Below are positions 37,701 through 49,775 of a DNA stretch of 64,000 bases, in pieces. The translations under genes and the position numbers were made by a program. How positions within the stretch are numbered: the first letter of the stretch is position 1; each line of letters starts with the position of its first letter. The notes beneath the pieces were generated by a model. It was given only the letters and a program-made list of their open reading frames with translations. It was not told the origin of the DNA and did no database searches. Origin of the DNA: Stichopus chloronotus (lineage: Eukaryota; Echinodermata; Holothuroidea; Aspidochirotida; Stichopodidae); contig CM037837.1 of assembly GCA_021234535.1 (NCBI GenBank), positions 10,100,636 to 10,164,635 of the forward strand, read 5' to 3'.

Positions 37701-39231
37701 TAAAAGCTCATTTTCAGCAGACTATCACATTATGGTTTGCGCTGCATACTGCTAGAACACCCTGTGACATGTTTCCTCAATGGTCGGTTTGAGATCTAAC
37801 TACGCTTTCAATAGCCACTTGTCAGTCACACATTGCTCTGCACCTGTTTCCTAACTGATAGATTGCTTACAAGTCCTTCAATCTATCCTCGTCCTAGTTG
37901 TCACAACTTCTCCATGAGAATCTAGTCATGAGCCATCCTGTCTGAGTCATTTTTCTTGTGCCAAGTCAATCACCAAGTCATGAGCTCTATGATTTACAGT
38001 TGATTGTGTACAAGTTACATCACAACTTATTCTATATGAGCCACAGATCAAGCCTACTCATTCCTCAAAAGGTATGGGGTATGTTTGTCCGAACCGAGTC
38101 ACCACTTATTCCAGCTGAGTGGGAAATCAAACCTGCAAGTCACGGAAAATTGATTAAAACAGATGTATTTCTGGAGATGGGGGAATTTTTTAACACTTAT
38201 GTTTGCTGTTGATTTGAGTCCTTGTGTCAGAAGGTTTCACTGAGTTGACTTGTCATTTTGTCAGTCACCATGTGGTCAGATTAATTCAGAGAATATTCCC
38301 ATCATGGTTGCACTGGGTTCAAAACTTGGGCGTGGGTATCTGAGGTCCATAGTCAGTCGGATACCGGTTTGTCGGAAAATGTGCCATCGTGTAACTTGTT
38401 CTTTTTGAATTAATAATGCAAGATTTTTCTTTGCACGTTGGTTTAACACTATGCATCTTTGATAGGCACGTGACAATGAAATGTTCTCAGCAAAAAGTAA
38501 TGCATTGATCTTTTGTCACATGTACAGCGTAAGTTATGGAAAGCTTTGATCTGCTTCACAATTTTTAGGTTCTGACATTAACTACGGAGATATCCAATGT
38601 GAAGACTATTTTTTTTCCCCCTGTTTGGTTCTAATGACAGGTAGTTGCAAAGTCATAGGAAATAGTAAAAAAAAGGATGCTTAACCATTTTAGAGTGCTC
38701 TGCATGGCTTCAAATTACATTCCCACATGAATAAACTGGAAATTTTATGTTTATGTCTTTGTAACATGTTCAACCAATTGTTTAATTTATTACGAGGATT
38801 CAAGTCATTCTATGTTGCTCTCTCTCATCTCAGTGCTTTGGTCTGGGGAGCCTCTGTGAAACATAATCCTCAAAATGTTGGCAAAGACCACAAACTAGAA
38901 GATGAAGATGTCATCCAGATTGTGAAAAGGTACGTGGTTGTTTGGTAGCTGTTTCTAGGACAGGGAAAGTGGAGGACGGCAATGAGGGGTGCAGGGACGG
39001 GGTGGTTATGTAGTATAGAATGCCAGTTGTAGAATAGGGATGTGGCTAAGGGATACGGGGTTGGATGAGAAAGTGTCCAGTTGAATAAATGAGAACAAAA
39101 GACAGAAGGGAAAGCAAAACAGACAAGCTGCAAGCACAGGAACAAACTGATTTTGTATAAAAAATATTGAATATATTATCTACTTTGTGGTGACATTCGT
39201 CTTACCGTTATCTTGTCGTTTTAGAGTTTAA
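25719..39231 (+). CDS. DRG1: DRG1, developmentally regulated GTP-binding protein 1, complete eleven-exon gene
   Basis: DRG1 is a cytoplasmic translation-associated GTPase of the OBG/HflX-like class that works with DFRP1/ZC3H15. Coding exons: 25719-25757, 30153-30273, 30623-30667, 31118-31248, 33636-33705, 34361-34460, 35229-35484, 36948-37060, 37364-37486, 38834-38929, 39225-39231. All junctions are GT-AG, phases agree, and the sum is 366 codons plus stop (human 367). Residues 1-13 read [13 protein letters not shown], followed by [21 protein letters not shown]1 is GFPSVGKS (69-76), with TTLTTVPG next; G3 is DLPG (115-118), G4 NKID (246-249), G5 SAHH (269-272). The S5D2L-like insert lies inside the G domain and a TGS domain follows (about 290-365). 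The last exon supplies only the final residues and TAA; without that splice the frame runs to 38948. The start has A at -3. Intron 7 carries a splice-site minisatellite, intron 4 the largest DR1 repeat array. Confidence 0.97.
26430..26950 (+). repeat. Dispersed DR1 tandem repeat, locus C (DRG1 intron 1)
   Basis: Begins with the family's TG-rich leader (TGTGTGTGTATGTGATGCC near 26496). Then come near-copies of the DR1 unit: AGGTCAAAGGTCG near 26589 and AGGTCAAAGGTGA near 26714, each followed by a TGAGGTCA half-site. Confidence 0.75.
28008..28126. repeat. Short inverted repeat built from ACACATGT and GTGTCC words
   Basis: The left arm (28008-28030) ends ACACATGTTGCC and the right arm (28105-28126) begins GGCAACATGTGT, a 12-bp perfect match. 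ACATGT at the outer ends also pairs. The interior holds further self-complementary GTGTC/GACAC words. Possibly a small palindromic element. Confidence 0.5.
29474..29514. repeat. 18-bp hairpin with five-base loop
   Basis: TCAGTTGGAATAAATGAC (29474-29491) faces GTCATTTATTCCAGCTGA (29497-29514). All 18 pairs form if one G-U pair is allowed in the RNA. It is transcribed within DRG1 intron 1. Confidence 0.7.
29647..29693 (+). repeat. 15-bp tandem repeat
   Basis: About three copies of TTTGTACTCTTTCTT followed by a partial copy. Confidence 0.8.
30338..30553 (+). other. Unidentified 71-codon open frame in DRG1 intron 2
   Basis: An open frame without an ATG runs from just after a TGA at 30335-30337 to TAA at 30551-30553. 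It has protein-like composition: an acidic run ([11 protein letters not shown]), then [19 protein letters not shown], then [18 protein letters not shown] acceptor-like site at 30342-30344 precedes it. A decayed relative lies at about 28948-29103, in intron 1. I do not recognise the family. It may be a fragment of a transposable-element protein or of a duplicated exon. Confidence 0.4.
30857..30904 (+). repeat. ATGT microsatellite
   Basis: About twelve copies of ATGT with one GCGT interruption, in DRG1 intron 3. Confidence 0.95.
31290..33300 (+). repeat. Dispersed DR1 tandem repeat, locus D (DRG1 intron 4), the largest array
   Basis: Fills most of intron 4. The anchor GATATCTCAAGAAGGGA, or close variants, recurs near 31540, 31680, 31817, 32170, 32315, 32459, 32600 and 32750, giving a spacing of about 137-150 bp. 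Exact AGGTCAAAGGTCA occurs at 31625-31637, 31770-31782 and 32545-32557. The TG-rich leader occurs twice, near 31345 and 32098, so two arrays may be joined. Units decay toward the right edge. Confidence 0.85.
35463..36240 (+). repeat. Minisatellite repeating the DRG1 exon 7 donor site
   Basis: TATCCATAGAAG, the last 11 bases of exon 7 plus the first intron base, starts at 35474, 35547, 35620, 35697, 35774, 35855 and 35933. The spacing is 73-81 bp. Four weaker copies follow, to about 36235. Copies 1, 3, 5 and 7 retain GTAAG after the GAA. Each unit also carries words like AATnTTAAATG, TTCACA and CTGTGTATC. The first unit overlaps the coding exon. Confidence 0.9.
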
Positions 39232-40634
39232 GGAGGATGCAGTCTGTAACTCAGGGAGCCAGAGTAAACATCAAGATCACTGTTTGTGCAGGACAAATAA
39301 TCGCCATCAAAATGTGGCAGTTCCGGTCAACTGCGATGCCAAATTGGGAATGACAACCAATAGGTAGAAGCCTTCAGTGAAGGGTAATTCGTCATGGAGG
39401 ACGCGGTGCGTAAATGTGAGGATGGGGTTCAGATGCTTCTTTTGCAAAGAAGTACAAAGAATTTGGCAGAGGTTGTTCTTTAGTGCATCAATTTAATTGT
39501 ACACCTTTTTTGTTGTACACTTAAATTTGGTCACCTTTCACTTGCCTGTTTTGTCTCCCATGGGTTGACCTTCAATCAAATTTAAATTGTCAGTAAGAAG
39601 GAACATCATCCCTGCCAAAAGACCTTGGTATCCTTGGGAGAGAGATAGATGCCACATCTGAAGGAGCTGCCACCTAGTCATAAGTAGTTCGAAAAGGCAC
39701 GTCGCTGAACTGCTGTAAAAACTTCTGGTAGAAGGACAGAATGAAAATTCAATGTGTCGAATAATCTTGAATGATATTTGAGTATGAAATTTTAAAGCGT
39801 TGTCTTTGGATGTCAAAATCATGGCTTTATTGCAGAAGGTGTGCTAGTTGTGTTATAAATTCCAAGGTAACTATTAAACCTCAGTCTCACCGCAAAGACT
39901 GGAAGCTCTCCCTCAGCAAAATGTCCACTGAATTTAGCACGCTGAGTATTTAATGCTGGTTCTCAGAAGTTTTCACTCAACTGAATGTTGGATTTAGAAA
40001 TCTCAGAGTCAAAGTATGGTTGGTAGACCGGAATCTTCTGCATGCAAATGCTGTGCCAAAAATGTGCACAATTAAAGGGGTTCATTGAGCTGGTATCGAT
40101 AGGTTTGTGGGGATTCGAAGGATAAAAACATGACAATGCTTGTAATTGGCATAGGTGGTCAAGTTTCATATCTAGTAGTTATGAAACCTTTCAAAAATTT
40201 GAATATCTAACCTTGACTTGTACTGGCTGTGTATATATGAAGTAAGTGCTAATGTGAAAAGTGTCTAGACACAAATTTCCAAAAGCCAAATTGAATCACT
40301 AATTACTCTCATTAATGTTCCTTTGTATGTAATGCATGGAAATCCTCTTAGTTTGACTTTTGTCATTGGTCTGTGAAGGACACCTGAAAGTTTCGGAAAA
40401 TTTAGCGTTATTTTACGAAACATCCCGATGAGCCTCTGTAAATGATATTGGAAAAAAAAAAAAAAACATGAAATTTAAATGATTCTAGAACTGAAAAAAA
40501 TGACTGTTGATCTCATAGCCTGTTGTTTACATACACCTGGTTGATTTTGCTCAATATGCTGTGAAGTTTCATGTTGGAAAGAGAGTAGGTTGGTCTCCAT
40601 TCTTTGATTACTTTGGTCATTTGTAGTGACTTGA

Positions 40635-40640
40635 AATAAA
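40635..40640 (+). promoter_or_regulatory. Candidate DRG1 poly(A) signal (AATAAA)
   Basis: The first AATAAA found downstream of the DRG1 stop, about 1.4 kb away, followed by a GT-rich stretch (TTTTGTTGTTATTG). Confidence 0.4.
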
Positions 40641-42179
40641 ATACCATAGTTCAGTAGTGAGTCATCCCTGTTTTGTTGTTATTGTTAAAACTGTTTCTCA
40701 GATGATACCAGTGTAATGTTTAACAAGTTAGTATCTTTCTGGGTGAAATTTCTCTGTAGAAGAAGTGTGAAGTCTAATCTTGACATCATACTGTACCTAT
40801 GTGGGTGACTGTCCTTGATTCATTTCTTAGTCAAAACATTCCTCAGTCTGGTGACAAATTTCAAGTGACATTAGTAGATCCCGGAGACCTAGTAAAGATT
40901 GAGAGTGAGATAATGGTGGGGTAGCAGGGGAGATGGGGGTTACTCAATGGGAGTTGTACTTGATATCGAAAACAAATTGAAAAAGAAAACATCCGAGTCA
41001 ATTTTGATAATCAGAATCGTTTATTTTGTGAAATGAGTATTTTAATGTCACACTTTGGTTTCGGTGTCCCTGCAGAACTTACTATGTTTCTCTTTGTTAC
41101 TCGATACTCAGTGAATGCAGAGGATAGAACATGTTTCCGAGAGCCCTCCTGACACAAGTAAAACAATGCTATTATGACTTCCCAATTTACTTTTAGGGCA
41201 TTTTTTTCCCTTTCATCTCTGTAAGGTGAATGGTCATGGATCTTATTGTTGTCTGTTACACCTGTTTTAATTACAATTTAAGTATTTATGATGGTTTTGT
41301 GTTTTGCTTTCAATTTCACAAGAGGTCATCGCAGGAGAGTACATAATAGTCACAAATAAATAAGCAGAAACATAATGGAGTTCAAGTGTTACTGCCTGAA
41401 TGAGATGTTGTAAAGAAATATAAAGAAAGAAAAAAAAAACAGTTAAAGTAATACCTGCAAAGTTTATAAAATGATGCAACTGGTTTACTTTTTATCATAA
41501 TATGGAATGTACATAGCAGCAGTGAAAGTTAAATACATAAAGGGAAAATAACACGTTTTTGTCTCTTTTTTGTTTTACTTTTTAATTGATTATTTTAAGG
41601 TGGTTGTGTAAAGTTATGTTGCATTGTTTGGCCTAAAGCTAGCACGTTACACTAGAAAAGGTGTTTCATGATGAGTCATTGCACCTTAGTAAAAACAGGA
41701 GCAACACCAATACTCATGGCAAGTTGTTTAAGGTGCACACCAAACTTGGTCCTCAGGATGTGCAAGTTCTCAATCAAGATCAAAGGAGAATGAAACCTGG
41801 GAATAGCTTTATGAAATATGAAGCAGAAGTGCTTGATGACAAACATTTAAAAATACTGTTTGCTTCATAAGTTATACACCTCTGAAATGTAAGAAGGGTA
41901 GGCCTACTGTCATTTTTGCCTCAGTTGAATGCAAACAGACTTGGGTAAGTCTAATTGTGATGTCACATAACCCCTGAAAGAAAGAGATCAACGTATTTCT
42001 TTGTTTTTCCTCCCAATGATTTCCATGAATGCAAATACTGTACACTTGTAGACATTTTGTGTTGAACTGCTGGGGTTACCATGCAATTTAAAGGTGTGCA
42101 ATTGTTGATTCAAGGTTCCGATTGGCCATATATTTGTGCGTCTGTTGCTTATACTACGCGAGTATGCGGCTACGGGATG

Positions 42180-42440
42180 GTAAAATGTCATTTGTGGTCA
42201 GCAGAGGTTGAAGGGTGAGAGTGAACATCTTGAAGTAACAATACCTTGCAAAGGCAAGCTAAAGGTGGTATCATGTATGTCACATGATGACACACATTGA
42301 GTGAGGGAACCTAGATCATTTGAGGTCAGGAGATGTCAAACTAGGAAAACCTTGTGCACACAATACCTCATGAATTGAAACTTGCACTGATCGCATATCT
42401 GATTGTTAGCTGATGGATCACTTAAATGTGAGGCAGTACA
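42180..42440 (+). repeat. Dispersed DR1 tandem repeat, locus E (fragment)
   Basis: One or two decayed units: TTGAGGTCAGGAGATGTCAAA, slightly altered from the consensus half-sites, then AACCTTGTGCACACAATACCTCA and a GATCGCATA block in the family's order. Confidence 0.55.
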
Positions 42441-42666
42441 TTATTTAGAGACGTATTTAATTCCAATTAAACATATCTTGATTTCTATTTAGAGATTTCT
42501 TTAATCCGAAATAAAGGTATCTTAGAAAATAATTCAAGATATATTTCATTCGAATTAAATATATCTGTATGTAGAATTGAAAATATCTTTTAATGGAAGT
42601 GAATCCTTCTTTTTAAAGCGAACTTGAAGACTATATCATTATCTTTTTAAAGGCTGATCTTCGATT

Positions 42667-42706
<40 letters not shown>

Positions 42707-42910
42707 ATATCCTAAAAGAATTTCTGGATTGCTTTTAAAAATTTCTTTATCTTTACATGTTTGTAGCTATCCTTCATTATTTAAAATATCTGGAAGTAAT
42801 TGAAAATATCGTGCTAAACAAATACAGATATCTTTAAGTTAATTGAAGATATCTGCAATTAATTAATCAGTTGTTTTTAAATAAATGAATATATCTAAAG
42901 TTCGGGAATA
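42440..42910. repeat. Array of degenerate AATT...ATATC palindromic words, with an AT microsatellite
   Basis: Words such as GAATTAAATATATCT, AATTGAAAATATC, TTAATTGAAGATATCTG and TTCAAGATATATTTC recur on both strands about every 20-30 bp. An (AT)n run lies at 42670-42702. Confidence 0.6.
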
Positions 42911-43469
42911 ACGCAGCTCGCTGACAGAATAGCAGCCCAGAAGCAGGGTAGGCCTACTTATTCGTTAAAGGTGGTCTCTTCCGTTTTATAGAGGCATAAT
43001 ATTCCATAGTCTCTGAGAAACTCATTAACAAATCTACAAACTGAGAACTATCTCTGCTGAACCCTTCAAAACTGACATTAGCAGTAGATGCCGATACCTG
43101 CGTTTAAGACAACATACAGTGCTGACGAATACTGTGCATACAGGGCATTGTAACGTGTTGAATGAGTCAAAGACAGTATAGCAATACCAAGATATGAATA
43201 TCGTTGCTGGTGATGCGCCTCCATTTCCCGTTGAGTCCACCTTAAACAACGTTTGGAGGGTTTCCAATGACGTCCACCTTAAATGTCAAAATTTTCAGCT
43301 TATATTCGTTTCCTTTTTTTGTAATCTGAGACGAAATATATGGAAAACGTTTTCAGGGGGATAGGGTGATGCTGAAAATTATAAAAGTGATATTTCAATC
43401 TATTTAGGACGTTTTACCCCCATTTTACCCATAGGCTTACCAGGCCACATCTGACCAAGTATAAGTAGG

Positions 43470-43560
43470 ACTCTTAGCATGACACATCCCCTAGAATGAC
43501 ATACCCCCATTACTGAAACTGTGTTACTTCAGAAAACCTAACCTGTTTGATGGAGTGACA
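43470..43560 (-). repeat. Dispersed repeat copy, inverted relative to 55165-55255
   Basis: Its reverse complement shares AGTTTCAG, a GGGG.ATG block and CATTCTAGGGGATGTGTCAT in the same order with the copy at 55.2 kb. Confidence 0.6.
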
Positions 43561-44551
43561 CAATTCCTGAAAATTAGTCAATTGCAGGTGTGTGCCTGTC
43601 ACAGTTATGGTTCTTAGATAAGGTTTTGCATCCCTGCCTACAGGCTGGGCTTATCCTAATTTTTAATGACTTCTGCAAACCAACCCAAAATATGCCTGAC
43701 AATAGCACATGTCTCCAAAATAATGATCCACCTGCTAGATGTGAGCTAACATATAGTTCATGGCCTATGCTACTCTCTCATGCATTTGACTTTGCTTGTA
43801 TAACTCCACCAATGTGTCAATTTAGGGGCCTAAAAAGTGCAGAAATCTTGGGTGCAATCTTCTGCTCAGTTTTACAGTGTGAAAGGACAACTCAGTAAAC
43901 CTTTAATATCATTACATTTGCGAGGTACTGCTCTATCTAAACGAATCTTTTGAATTTTTAACTACTCCATAATCATTGATCAACTTCCATAGGTGTTTCA
44001 TTCTATAGGTGCCATACAATGCTATGTAGTCAACGTACAAAAGTCGAAATAAAAAAGAAAATGAAAAAAAAAAAAAAAATCCTCGTGTTCAACAGTCCAT
44101 GAATAGCTACCTCATGCTTTCTGTATAATAATTCTCAGGTATTGCACAATTGTGCCCCAAATCAGGGCGGAGGGCGAGGAGCATTTCTCGCAGAAATTAT
44201 TGATTGACACTCCTTCATTTTAGGGAAGATAAACTTATTTGTTAAAGGAAGACGAAAATTTGAATTTCTCCGCAATTAAATCCAAAATGCCAGAAACTCA
44301 CCGTGTCTTCTGTGTTAAAATTGTCGGATTCAGAGCACATAATTTACCCGGGCAACAGTGGTACGATATGTTTTTTTTATGTAGAAAGAGAATTATTCTT
44401 TCTCTTTTTCTAAAAATGGGGAAGTGATATAGGAGAACCACTGAGCCAATCACCGTCTCAGGCAGGGCTGAACGTCGGGAACAGTCGTAATTAATATAGC
44501 TTTTACAGGCGACTTCTGACGGGCCGAGCATACGTACCCGAGAAGACTGAC

Positions 44552-44656
44552 ATGAGAGAGTATTACGATATGTACGTCACTAATTCAATAGTTGAACCAT
44601 ACGCCTCCCTCTTCGAGCCACGGCGCCGCCTACAAAAAAGACTGAGCATCATTGGA
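44552..44656 (+). other. Exon-like stretch, unidentified
   Basis: An ATG opens a 35-codon frame with protein-like, arginine-rich composition (EPYASLFEPRRRLQKRL near its end), closing on a donor-like G|GTAAAG. The local base composition is more GC-rich than the surroundings. No following exon was found and I do not recognise the family, so this may be chance. Confidence 0.2.
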
Positions 44657-46879
44657 GGTAAAGACAACCACAATTACTAAAGTATAAATTACCTTAAGCA
44701 AAAATGTTCCCTGGTTTACACGGACCATGTAAAATTCGATCGCATGTTAATTTATTGAATTGTTTAGCATTTTGATAAGTCAATCCCATAAAGTGACAAA
44801 TTTTCCCAAGCACTGTCTTGAAGCCTCAGTGGAAATCTAGCAACTGGTTTAACCACTGAGCCAAATTTACTAACTATGATTTCCCCCCTAATGTCTTATA
44901 TTTCCTGCCCCTGGCCAATCGATAACATTCATGCAGGTTGCTTTGTATGGGAAAGTTCAGGCTTATATAGGTGGTAGGCTATCTATCTTGTCAGTTTCTT
45001 CCAGTCATCCAACAGAAAAAGCTAGTATATTGCTAAATAATCTCTTTCAATTTTGGACAATCTACTTGACAGGTGCTGAAACATGAAACCCGTTGAAAAA
45101 AGTCCCCAACGTTGAAAGCGTATTTTTAGAAACATTTCTGTCATGAAAAAAATGCCCATGCAGTTACTATTTTGTTATCAACAGGATTCCAGTGAATCAT
45201 GATTTTGGTGGAAATATCAAAACACTACAAAATGCACTTAGCGTATCGACAATGACGGAATAACTTTGATTGTGAGCAAATTAAAAAAAAAATAGTTCGC
45301 AACCAAATTTATGTTTAATATGTTAAGCAGGGACATATTCTAAGCATACTGGGGAAAATTTCACTCGTTTTCCATATTCGGTTCTTGAGATATTATCAAT
45401 TGAAGTTGACACATTTCCTACAAGAAATGATTTCAGTGAAGCCAGTTATGTTTTTGTTTATCTTTTTAAGTTTATCACCAATTTTATCAAACTAAATACA
45501 GATACCATAAGTGCATCCTGAGCAATGGAATTCTGAGAAAAAAAATTATGCCTTACTGGCAAGATAGCATACCTAATCAATCCAACTTCAAAAATACTAC
45601 TGATAGTTAAACCAATGCTAATCATGTCCGATTTTTTCTCCAGTGCGATAAGAGTTCCGATTCATAAGGGATGAGTTCGGCTTTACGCACCCTGTAACTT
45701 TTGCGTCATATATCCAGTTTCTAGTTGGGAACCAAGTTTCTTCCCTGCAAGACCTGAGGCTCACAGATGAAAGCAACTGGTTGTCTCTTCCGAATCAAGA
45801 TAGGCTGTCGTAAAAGAATGAAGACAGGGGCTTTTTGACTAAAATGGATATAAGACTATAATATGCAGTAGACTTTTTATCAATTTCCGCAACTTACTTC
45901 TTGCATTTTGCAAAGCAGTTTGCATTTAGTGTGCCCTTGTTCATAAATTTAACTACATATCCGGAAACTGGTCTAGTATGATAAACACCAGAACGCACCA
46001 AAAACTATGAACAGTAATTTTGAAGAATCGCGACTGGCAATGTTTTAGCTATGGACGAAAATTTTCGATGTAATTATTGACAACCTAGCAGACGATATGA
46101 GACTTCATGTTCAGTTCCCAACACCCTGTGGTGAACAAAGAGCGTCTTACCCTGCATCTAGGTAGGCTTACAGGAGGGAATTAGAAGTATCTCCTTCTAA
46201 ATTGCACCTTTGGTCCGATCTAGACGGAAATGGACAGATAAGACAGAGGCTAATAGGAATATAAACATCACGCAAGGTTCATTGATTCAAAGTACAGTCA
46301 CTTCCAAAGTATGCTCATCCCAGAGAAATCCTGCTTAGTATTTCTCTGGCTTATAAAAATTCGTTCTCCACGGTTCTGACAATTGTTTAAGCAAACACTG
46401 AGTCTGTGTAAGTTCCCTTCAAATCAGTACAGTCATGTCCCATTAAGTCAATTGAGTGTACACTGATGACCCAATGCAGGGAAACTGTCACCATGCAGTG
46501 TCAGAGGCTGATAAGCTTGCTTAAACTGATAACAAGTTCCACGTGTTGGTACTCGTGCTCCATCCCTTTGAAAATTACGCAACGTTGTTTACTTTCTCAG
46601 GTGGCCGGTTCCAAATAGGCCCGTTATGTAATGACTCTGACAAGCAGTTGAAAGTCTGGTAGTTTTAATAGCTGTGAATGAAGATGCATGTATACCGTCC
46701 ACTAGGGCCCATATCAGGAGACGTCAGTAGTAAGGCTGCGGCATTGAGTATCTCTTCCAGGTTACACATAATTAGTTCTGTCTACTTCGGTGGCTGGATC
46801 AAGTGGTTTGCCAATCTCGCCGATTAAGGACGGTAAGTATATAAACTTTATTAAGCCCTGGAGGTTTTAACACAAACAC

Positions 46880-47560
46880 TCGCGGGCATAAGTTTGTCTA
46901 AAATTTTTCTTTTTGATTCCTTGCCAAAGGCAGAAGCCTGGGAATCTATGCCATGATGATGTCGTGTGTGTTTGTGTGTATGTGTATGTGGCACTTCTTG
47001 TAAACACGATATCTCAGGAAGGGTAATCATGGCTGATCTCATACTTGCTTGGTGTGTGGGTTGGTCGTAGTAAGTAGCATGATCCCTACTGTTTTAGTGG
47101 AGGTCAAAGGTCATTTAAGGTTACCAGAGGTCAAAATGGTAAAACATTGTACACACGATATCTCAAGAGCTGTAACCATGATTGATCTCATCTTTGGTAC
47201 GTGGGTTTGTCACACTGAGAAGATGATCCCATTGTTTTTTGTCTAGATCAAAAGGTCACCAGAGGTCAAACTGTAAAAAACTTGTAAACACATTAACTCC
47301 AGAAAGGTAATGTTGACTGATGTCATACTTGATGTATGCGTTGGGAATACTATGTAGGTGATCCCTTTTGTTCAAGGGGTCAAAATTATTTTCACTCCTG
47401 TATTTCAAAAAGAGAAACTAAGTGATCGCATACTTTGCATGTCTATCGCTCATATTCAGTAGTTCAGTAGTGTAAATATTGTAAACACTTTATCTCAAGA
47501 AGGTTAATTGCTATGTCTGACTTAGTATGTGTAATGCTCATTTCCATCAATTTTTGCACC
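46880..47560 (+). repeat. Dispersed DR1 tandem repeat, locus F
   Basis: Starts with the TG-rich leader (near 46965) and TGTAAACACGATATCTCAGG. It contains an exact AGGTCAAAGGTCA at 47101-47113, then GGTTACCAGAGGTCAAA and further units that decay to the right. Confidence 0.8.
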
Positions 47561-49361
47561 TTTATGTTTTATGAAGAGCTGAAAGGTCGTTTTGAGTTAA
47601 AGGCTTAATAATATGGTGTTACAACAACAATTACTGTAGTTGATCTCATACTTGTCATGTGGATAATTCATGCATGTTATAATATAGCCATTTGGAAAGA
47701 AATCACAAAGCCTTTCATCGCTCTGGTTTCTTATAAGCAACAGTTACTTTATTAGAATCTTGGAGAGAATTGGACAAAAATGGATAAGACAGACACATAC
47801 TATCCTAAGCTCTACCGCAGCACTACCTGACCCACAAATATAGAATTTAATCATTTCATCATGTTTACATCAGCCTGAAGAAGTCATCTGGTCTCGAGCA
47901 AGGAGCTTAATTCTTCATGTTTGCTAGAGATGCGTCGCCACGAACGGACGGGGGGCATGGGGTACTTGCCACCAATCACAGTTTGACCCTCAAAATAAGT
48001 TTAATTGAAAAACATGGGGTGAGGCGTCATAACGGAGAAATTGTCTTCGGATACGCGAGTTCCGGAGATCTGGGAGGTGTTTGGAGCTAAAAACTTCGCC
48101 GTAAGCTCCTTGCCAACTAGTGGTGGCACTCCTCTTAGATAGTATATGCAGGAGACCTTAAAGTGATGGTTCAGCTACAAATTTAGCTTTGAAATGTTTA
48201 AGAGTTTAATCATTCTGGCATGGACGTCAATCCTGGAGAACGAGGGGACAAGTCCCCCCCCCCCCAATATTTCAATAGATGGGCGACATAATTTCAAATG
48301 TCACCCATTCCCCTCAACATTTCGTAAAAGAAATGTTTTGGCTCAGTTTTGAATGATAGGGAGACATTGTAACAAATATCGTCCACTGTTTTGGTGAGTG
48401 ACTGATGTAATAGCTAGGCGGGTAAATGCTCATAAGGGAACTCTGCGTGACCAATTTAGTTGTTCCTATACCAAAGTTAGACTCATCTAAACATACCAAA
48501 TGCCAACATTTCACGTGTGCTTCGCACTTTTACTTTGCCGTATTATATGTTAATGGACAAAAGCAGGTAATGGATTGACTTAATTTGACAGTCGAGATTA
48601 AGTTACGAGGGATACATCCGTCGATTTTGCACTTGTTGTTTCCTTCGAAGCAGCTCGAAATTGATGAAGAACGTTACCGCAGGAGCCTCCCCCCCCCCCC
48701 CCCCCATCCTGTACCCTACATGGCCAGTAACGGTAACGTTGAACTATAACGTTTAAAAAGTTCAGTCTTATTTACCGTGACTGATTTTATAATTGCTTTT
48801 CTGCTAATTTTACATTTCCTTATAGTTTTAAGTTACCGCAACTTCTAAAACATTATATTTCGAAATGAAGAATTTCTCGTCGATTGGAAATTCGGTAAAA
48901 AAAAAAAAAATGGAAACGTCCTTCGCACGCTCATGGTGAACAAAAAGATAGTGGCACGTTCCCTCCCCATCAATACACCAACAAAATTTCAAATTACCCA
49001 AAAAGGAGAACTGAAGTCAAAATTCTCTTATTGAACGTGTACTTGAATGAATTGTCAATATATACTCAGGGCCGTCAGGACCGGGGGAGGTCCCCCTTCA
49101 AAACAAACAAAAAAATAGAAAAAACTGAGAGTTTAGTTTAGTCTATTTCTTTCTTTCCTTTATAACAGTAATTAATATTATTATCATACATAGATGATAT
49201 TAAATAAGAATAATTACATGAATACGATACAAGAAGAATGAAAGATAATCTACTAATATACAATTTGAAAGGAAGAGGAAGCAGAAGGAAGTAAGAACTT
49301 TTCGAGTCTGGTCCCTGTCGTAAATCATTGAGACAATATTAAAAGAAAAGAAAAGAAAAAA

Positions 49362-49376
49362 ACACACACACACACA
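49362..49376. repeat. CA microsatellite
   Basis: (AC)7 in a purine-rich low-complexity stretch. Confidence 0.9.
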
Positions 49377-49775
49377 TAAAGAAAAAAGGAATAAACAGAG
49401 AACAATACAGAAATACCAGCAATGCTATAAGGACTGTTCTACCACAGCTATAGAGTGTCGATAGTCGGAAAATCCCAAGCACCAGTTAGAATGCTTCATA
49501 TCTCAGTCCAGCACATTTATGACGTAAACAGATGCCAAATATTGCACCCGGATGTGAGCTTATTTGGTAAATGAAAAAATTCTCAAAAAAATATGAAAAT
49601 TTCATTTGAATATTTCATATTTCAGTCTATGAGTGAGAATAGTCATGAAGTCTTACGTGCCAGTTGGAAGTTTTCATATCTCAATGTAGCACACTTAATG
49701 ACTTCAAAGGAAGCTTAGTATTGCACTAGATTGTCTCTAAGTTTAGCTGGTAGGTGAAAAAATTCTCAAAAGGAA

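Noticed and set aside
43590..43898. 102-codon plus-strand frame in the gene-poor region
   Set aside because: No domain, no splice context, ordinary AT-rich composition.
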